This document shows positions 30,123 through 31,394 of a stretch of DNA of 31,394 nt, one piece after another (position 1 is the first letter of the stretch; each line of letters starts with the position of its first letter). The translations under genes and the position numbers were made by a program. The notes below the pieces were generated by a model. The model made no database searches. It was given only the letters and a program-made list of their open reading frames with translations, and was not told where the DNA came from. Source of the stretch: a virus; IMG/VR virus record IMGVR_UViG_3300020411_001441, positions 1 through 31,394 of that record; one strand, written 5' to 3'.

Positions 30123-30171
30123 ATAATATGAACTTATCCTCCGCGTATATACGCAAGACTTGGAGAGCCAA

Positions 30172-30465
30172 ATGGCACAAACTATCAAATTAAAGCGGTC
30201 TTCCACTGCGGGAGCCGCTCCTACTACGTCCAATTTAGCACTCGGCGAATTAGCTATGAATACTACAGATGGCGCTATTTATATGAAAAAGAGCGTAGAC
30301 GGTACCGAGTCTATCGAACATATCAATAGAGGAAAAGTTTTTCTTGTACAATCCGACTCGGCTCCTAGTAGTCCACAAATAGGCGATATGTGGAGAGATT
30401 CAAACGATTTTAAAACGTTTATCTATTATAATGATGGTTCTCGATCAGACTGGGTAGAAATTTAG
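30172..30465 (+). CDS. Small fibre-type protein
   Basis: A 97-residue protein starting MAQTIKLKRSSTAGAAPTTS. ATG 30172 is chosen over an in-frame TTG at 30160 because GGAG (30162-30165) stands six bases before it. It joins the N-terminal module of the preceding fibre (IKLKRSS, LALGELAMNTTDGAIYM) to the C-terminal module of the short fibre proteins (SAPSSPQIGDMWRDSN, SDWVEI). This looks like a fibre reduced to its two ends, possibly an adaptor or a competitor in assembly. Confidence 0.75.
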   Translation: MAQTIKLKRSSTAGAAPTTSNLALGELAMNTTDGAIYMKKSVDGTESIEHINRGKVFLVQSDSAPSSPQIGDMWRDSNDFKTFIYYNDGSRSDWVEI

Positions 30466-30475
30466 GAGTATATAG

Positions 30476-31394
30476 ATGGCAATTTCATTTCCTTCAAACC
30501 CCCAAAATGGAGATACTATAAGTTCGGGCGGAGTTACGTGGACATACGTTTCTGCTAAAAGTAGGTGGGAAAATAATATTATCGGTATGGCAGGAGGTTC
30601 TTTAACTATCGCTGCAGATTCAGGTTCTAATGATAATGTTACTATTGGTAGTGATACTCTTACTTTTGCGGGTGCTTCAGGTATTACAACTACGGTAAGT
30701 GATAATCAAATTAGTATTGATTTAGATGATACAGCTGTAAGCGCAGGAACTTATGGTACTGCGGCTACTGTGCCTCGTATAACTGTAGATGCTCAAGGAC
30801 GTATAACTGCAATTTCAGAAGCAGGTAACGTTCCCACAGGCAACATAAATGTAACTTCAGATACTTCTACTAACTCTACTCATTATGTAACTTTTGCTAG
30901 TGGTACATCCGGTAGTGTAACCTTAAAGGCAGCTAGTAATCTCACCTATAATCCTAGTACTGGATATATAACAGCAACCAATTTGCAAGGTAGTTTTATA
31001 GGTAATGTTACTGGTAATCTTGAAGGTAACGTTGTTGGTAATGTAACAGGAAATATTACAGGAACAGTGACTGGAGGAGCCTCTAGTGCTTCTCAAGTAA
31101 TTGTTGCAAATAATTCCGCAGCCTCAGATAGTATGTTTGTATTGTTTGCAGATGGAGCTGCAGGAAATGCAGAAAGCGTAGAAGGCGATAATACATTTAG
31201 ATTTAAACCTTCTACAGACACTTTAACTATTGCTAATCTTAACACTACAGAAGGACTTTTAAAATTAGCTTCTGCAGATGGTGCAGACGATGACACTAAA
31301 GACATCGGATTTTATACTGCGGTAGATACTACAACAGGCGAAGAAGTTTCTTCTATCACTTTAAATAATTTAACTGAGATTGGTGGATATACTT
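30476..31394 (+). CDS. Tail fibre protein, N-terminal part (runs off the window)
   Basis: The frame is open from ATG 30476 to the last base (306 codons). AGGAG at 30464-30468 precedes the start. It begins MAISFPSNPQNGDTISSGG, then VTWTYVSAKSRWENN, the same P-x-x-G-D / W-type module seen in the small neighbours. Next come a beta region, the common fibre motif PRITVDAQGRITAISEAG (residues about 102-119), and a shaft of short repeats, GNVTGNLEGNVVGNVTGNI at about 181-199, continuing TGTVTGGASS, which suits a triple-stranded beta structure. The receptor-binding C-terminus is outside the window. Confidence 0.85.
   Translation, partial: MAISFPSNPQNGDTISSGGVTWTYVSAKSRWENNIIGMAGGSLTIAADSGSNDNVTIGSDTLTFAGASGITTTVSDNQISIDLDDTAVSAGTYGTAATVPRITVDAQGRITAISEAGNVPTGNINVTSDTSTNSTHYVTFASGTSGSVTLKAASNLTYNPSTGYITATNLQGSFIGNVTGNLEGNVVGNVTGNITGTVTGGASSASQVIVANNSAASDSMFVLFADGAAGNAESVEGDNTFRFKPSTDTLTIANLNTTEGLLKLASADGADDDTKDIGFYTAVDTTTGEEVSSITLNNLTEIGGYT

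Noticed and set aside
30128-30193. 21-codon ORF in the gap before the small fibre gene
   Set aside because: No Shine-Dalgarno, overlaps the real start, and has no features of its own.

Overview
The window is a contiguous piece of a tailed double-stranded DNA phage genome, AT-rich, with every supported gene on the + strand. The head genes are HK97-type (terminase, portal, S78 protease, HK97-fold capsid). The tail genes follow the lambda order (tube, G/GT chaperones, tape measure, M, L, K, I, J), so this is a phage with a non-contractile, siphovirus-type tail. The fibre style and low GC resemble phages of marine Gram-negative bacteria; that is an impression, because no host marker lies in the window. 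No integrase, repressor, tRNA, CRISPR array or insertion sequence was seen.

Layout. (1) 1-2343 is an accessory stretch: two short proteins that each have one membrane helix followed by a coiled coil, two small unknown proteins, a 29-residue cysteine-rich microprotein (1271-1360), a class-3-type lipase with a complete Ser-Asp-His triad, and a 79-residue unknown. It could be an envelope or lysis module, but no endolysin is present. (2) 2343-7654 is packaging and head: large terminase, HNH endonuclease, portal, and one ORF joining a small N-terminal domain, the prohead protease and the major capsid protein. (3) 7722-10335 holds head-tail joining proteins. (4) 10397-12673 holds the tail tube protein and the G/GT tail chaperones, the latter with a complete -1 frameshift cassette. 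(5) 12676-26024 is the tape measure and tail tip (M, L, K, I, J). (6) 26027-27376 holds two GNAT-like proteins. (7) 27452-31394 is a fibre/adhesin cassette whose last gene runs off the window.

Expression. Three near-consensus promoters share one architecture: TTGACW, an 18-nt spacer, and a TATAAT preceded by TG one base upstream. They stand before the membrane/lipase/terminase block (555-584), the HNH-portal-capsid block (3668-3697) and the fibre block (27398-27427). A canonical terminator with a TTCG loop follows the tail tube gene, and a similar hairpin without a U-tract follows the capsid gene. A large 5' hairpin precedes the tail tube gene. No promoter was seen between the terminator and the tail assembly genes, so these probably depend on read-through, which would leave them less abundant than tube protein.

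Most notable points: a frameshift signal readable to the base (slippery AAATTTT, 8-nt spacer, perfect 9-bp stem); the protease-capsid fusion with two internal in-frame starts that each have a Shine-Dalgarno; the repeated promoter; the lipase/cysteine-rich/membrane-protein cluster; the tandem GNAT-like pair behind the tail tip gene; and small modules shared among consecutive fibre genes.
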